The translations under genes were made by a program, and so were the position numbers. The notes beneath the pieces were generated by a model. That model had not been told where the DNA came from, ran no database searches, and saw only the letters and a program-made list of their open reading frames with translations. A stretch of DNA of 64,000 nt from QHXW01 sp963847515 (GTDB lineage Bacteria > Acidobacteriota > Terriglobia > Bryobacterales > Bryobacteraceae): contig CAWKAA010000005.1 in NCBI GenBank assembly GCA_963847515.1, forward strand, positions 1,364,001 through 1,428,000, in the 5' to 3' direction. Every line of letters begins with the position of its first letter. Position 1 is the first letter of the stretch. This document shows, in pieces, positions 62,394 to 64,000 of this stretch.

Positions 62394-64000
62394 CAGGCGT
62401 GTACGCCTTCCGTGGGAACCGGGATGCGATGAATTTCTTGTTTGCTTCGGGCTTCGAGCTTTTCGAAGATGAGCCTCTCAATCTCGGCGGACATCTCCCT
62501 CACGGTCGGATGATCGAACAGGTTCCGCAAAGACAGCTCCACCCCAAAACCGTCGCGGACACGCGCAATCACTTGCGCTCCCAGCAGTGAGTGACCCCCC
62601 ATCTGAAAAAAGTTGTCGTCCAGTCCGACTTGCTCCACGCCAAGCAAAGCCGTCAGAATGCGGGCCAGGCGTTCTTCCACCGGTGAACGCGGGGCCTGGA
62701 ACGTTTCGTTCTTGAGCGAGTTCTCGCCCGTAGGCTCTGGCAACGCGGCGCGATCAAGCTTGCCATGAGGCGTGAGCGGCAACCGGTCCACGCGCACAAA
62801 CGTCGAAGGCACCATGTATGCGGGCAACCGCGCCCCCAGGAAATCGCGCAAATCCGTATAGCAGGGTTGGGCTTCAGGGGAGGCGACGAAATAGGCGATC
62901 AGTTGCTTGTCACCCGAATGGAGCTCCCGAGCCACCACGGCGCTTTCCAGAACTGCCGGATACTGAGCCAAGGCTGAAACAATCTCGTTTGGTTCGATTC
63001 GATAGCCGCGGATTTTCACCTGCTCGTCGGCTCTTCCCAAGAACGCGATTTGGCCATCCGGCAGATAGCGAGCCAAGTCCCCGGTCTTGTATAAGCGGGC
63101 TCCCGTTTCGCGACTGAAGGGATTGGGAATGAATTTTTCGGCCGTTAGATCAGGCCGATTTACGTAACCACGCGCCAGCCCAGCCCCTCCGATATAGAGC
63201 TCGCCCGGAGTTCCCTTCGGCACGGATTTCAAATGTTCGTCCAAAATATAAACTTGCGTGTTTGCGATGGGTCTGCCGATCGGTGGGCGTTGAGAGGAAC
63301 GTTCGTCAGGCAGAATCGGAGTCGAGGTTGCTACCACTGTGCATTCGGTCGGCCCATAGTTATTTACCAGCAAGAAAGGGAGCTCGGATGACGGGTAGCG
63401 GTGCAACGTATCCGCTCCCGTCAACACGACCCGCAGCGGGGCGTCCGCCGGCCAGTCAAGCGCCATGACGCGTTCCGCCATCACTGTCGGGATAAAGCTG
63501 ATGGTGATCTTACGGGACAGCACCCAATCGCGCAGCGCTTCCGGCTCAGTTCGAATCGCTTCGTCAGCCAAATACACGCTGGCCCCCGCCGTCAAATATG
63601 GCCAGAGTTCCCAGACCGCGGCATCGAACCCCACTCCGGCAAGCTGGCTAGCCCGGTCAGCCGGTGTCACCGCGAAAGTATGCTGGTGCCATGACACCAG
63701 GTTCAACAGGCTCTTGTGTTCGATCTCCACGCCTTTCGGTTGACCGGTCGATCCCGACGTGTAAATAACGTAGGCCAAATTTTCTGTTGACGCCTGGGCT
63801 ACAGGCGGCGCCGTCACAGGCGACGGGGAAGTGAGACGCTCGGCCGTCCGTCCTTCGATATCCAAAGCAATCACGCTCCAGGCGCCTGCAGGCAAAGTAT
63901 CGGCCAAACACCGCGCTGTTATCAGCACCGGAGCTTGCGCATCATTCAGAATGAAAGATAATCGTTCTGCCGGGTAGGCAGGATCCAGAGGAAGGTAAGC
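62393..64000 (-). CDS. NRPS adenylation-PCP protein (N-terminus beyond window)
   Basis: The frame is open to the right edge and reads 'AYLPLDPAYPAERLSFILND' there, so the gene starts outside; the GTG near 63928 is internal. The adenylation core has 'YTSGSTGQPKGVEIEH', 'GFDAAVWELWPY', 'NNYGPTECTVV', 'GRADEQVKIRGYRIE' and 'PHGKLDR'. A PCP ('MGGHSLLGA') is followed by a short tail with no C, E or TE domain. The pocket code by eye is D-A-W-S-L-G-N-V-V-K, which I cannot match to a substrate. It probably loads the residue that the P450 oxidises. Confidence 0.87.
   Translation of the reverse strand, partial: AYLPLDPAYPAERLSFILNDAQAPVLITARCLADTLPAGAWSVIALDIEGRTAERLTSPSPVTAPPVAQASTENLAYVIYTSGSTGQPKGVEIEHKSLLNLVSWHQHTFAVTPADRASQLAGVGFDAAVWELWPYLTAGASVYLADEAIRTEPEALRDWVLSRKITISFIPTVMAERVMALDWPADAPLRVVLTGADTLHRYPSSELPFLLVNNYGPTECTVVATSTPILPDERSSQRPPIGRPIANTQVYILDEHLKSVPKGTPGELYIGGAGLARGYVNRPDLTAEKFIPNPFSRETGARLYKTGDLARYLPDGQIAFLGRADEQVKIRGYRIEPNEIVSALAQYPAVLESAVVARELHSGDKQLIAYFVASPEAQPCYTDLRDFLGARLPAYMVPSTFVRVDRLPLTPHGKLDRAALPEPTGENSLKNETFQAPRSPVEERLARILTALLGVEQVGLDDNFFQMGGHSLLGAQVIARVRDGFGVELSLRNLFDHPTVREMSAEIERLIFEKLEARSKQEIHRIPVPTEGVHA

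Noticed and set aside
1..64000. CRISPR arrays, rRNA and tRNA genes
   Set aside because: No regularly spaced direct repeats and no recognisable rRNA or tRNA sequence were seen by reading; small or divergent tRNAs could be missed without a covariance search.

Overview
The window looks like a chromosomal segment from an acidobacterium of the Bryobacterales/Solibacter type. This is inferred from gene content, since no rRNA is present. The pointers are a duplicated orphan FtsX-type permease, a secreted PSD1/DUF1549-DUF1553 + DUF1501 + PQQ dehydrogenase cassette, CRTAC1 and TPR proteins, a carboxypeptidase-like TonB receptor next to a membrane-anchored winged-helix regulator, and high GC. No rRNA, tRNA or CRISPR array was recognised.

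Layout. 0-2.8 kb: end of a hopanoid head-group operon (hpnJ, two small 4-TM EamA/SMR-like proteins, hpnI). 2.9-6.2 kb: acpP-fabF-etfB-etfA, every gene broken by small, mostly +1, indels. 6.2-9 kb (minus): acyl-CoA synthetase and an Fpg/Nei glycosylase. 9-12.1 kb: an SDR and a GH3 beta-glucosidase, convergent. 12.3-16.05 kb (minus): rsfS-rlmH-accD-folC-plsC, again with many indels. 16.3-21.4 kb (minus): two alkaline-phosphatase-superfamily proteins, a small RHH-like protein and an Oxa1-like membrane protein. 21.5-26.5 kb: ADOP permease, MEMO1-like protein, matrixin-like protease and CysE. 26.6-35.4 kb: a cytochrome c-PQQ dehydrogenase fusion, secreted and hydrolase genes, TPR proteins and a wHTH-TM regulator. 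35.6-39.1 kb: a broken TonB-dependent receptor with a clear terminator. 39.1-43.5 kb: parvulin-TPR protein and multiheme cytochrome c (minus), facing redoxin and CRTAC1 genes (plus). 43.5-45.3 kb: STAS protein, small Cys-rich protein, creatininase-like protein. 45.4-52.7 kb: PSD1, DUF1501, PQQ dehydrogenase, diheme cytochrome c and VOC protein, all exported. 53-55.7 kb: a 2.7-kb serine-recombinase element. 55.9-56.5 kb: BON lipoprotein. 57-64 kb (minus): an NRPS/P450 cluster running off the right edge.

The two strongest signals are these. (i) The serine-recombinase element has split a 136-residue membrane-protein gene. Removing it at a shared 2-bp AA core restores one reading frame, so its ends are fixed to the base. 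(ii) The NRPS cluster pairs an A-PCP protein and a P450 with a C-A-PCP-TE module. Its thioesterase has Cys in place of the usual Ser nucleophile and lacks the usual His, which makes its release chemistry worth examining. A third idea is that the two small transporters between hpnJ and hpnI form an ArnE/ArnF-like flippase for hopanoid glycolipids.

Many conserved genes carry frameshifts. In the fabF/etf block nearly all are single extra bases, and the rest of each protein is well conserved. I read these as consensus errors in the sequence rather than real gene decay, but I mark the genes as disrupted.
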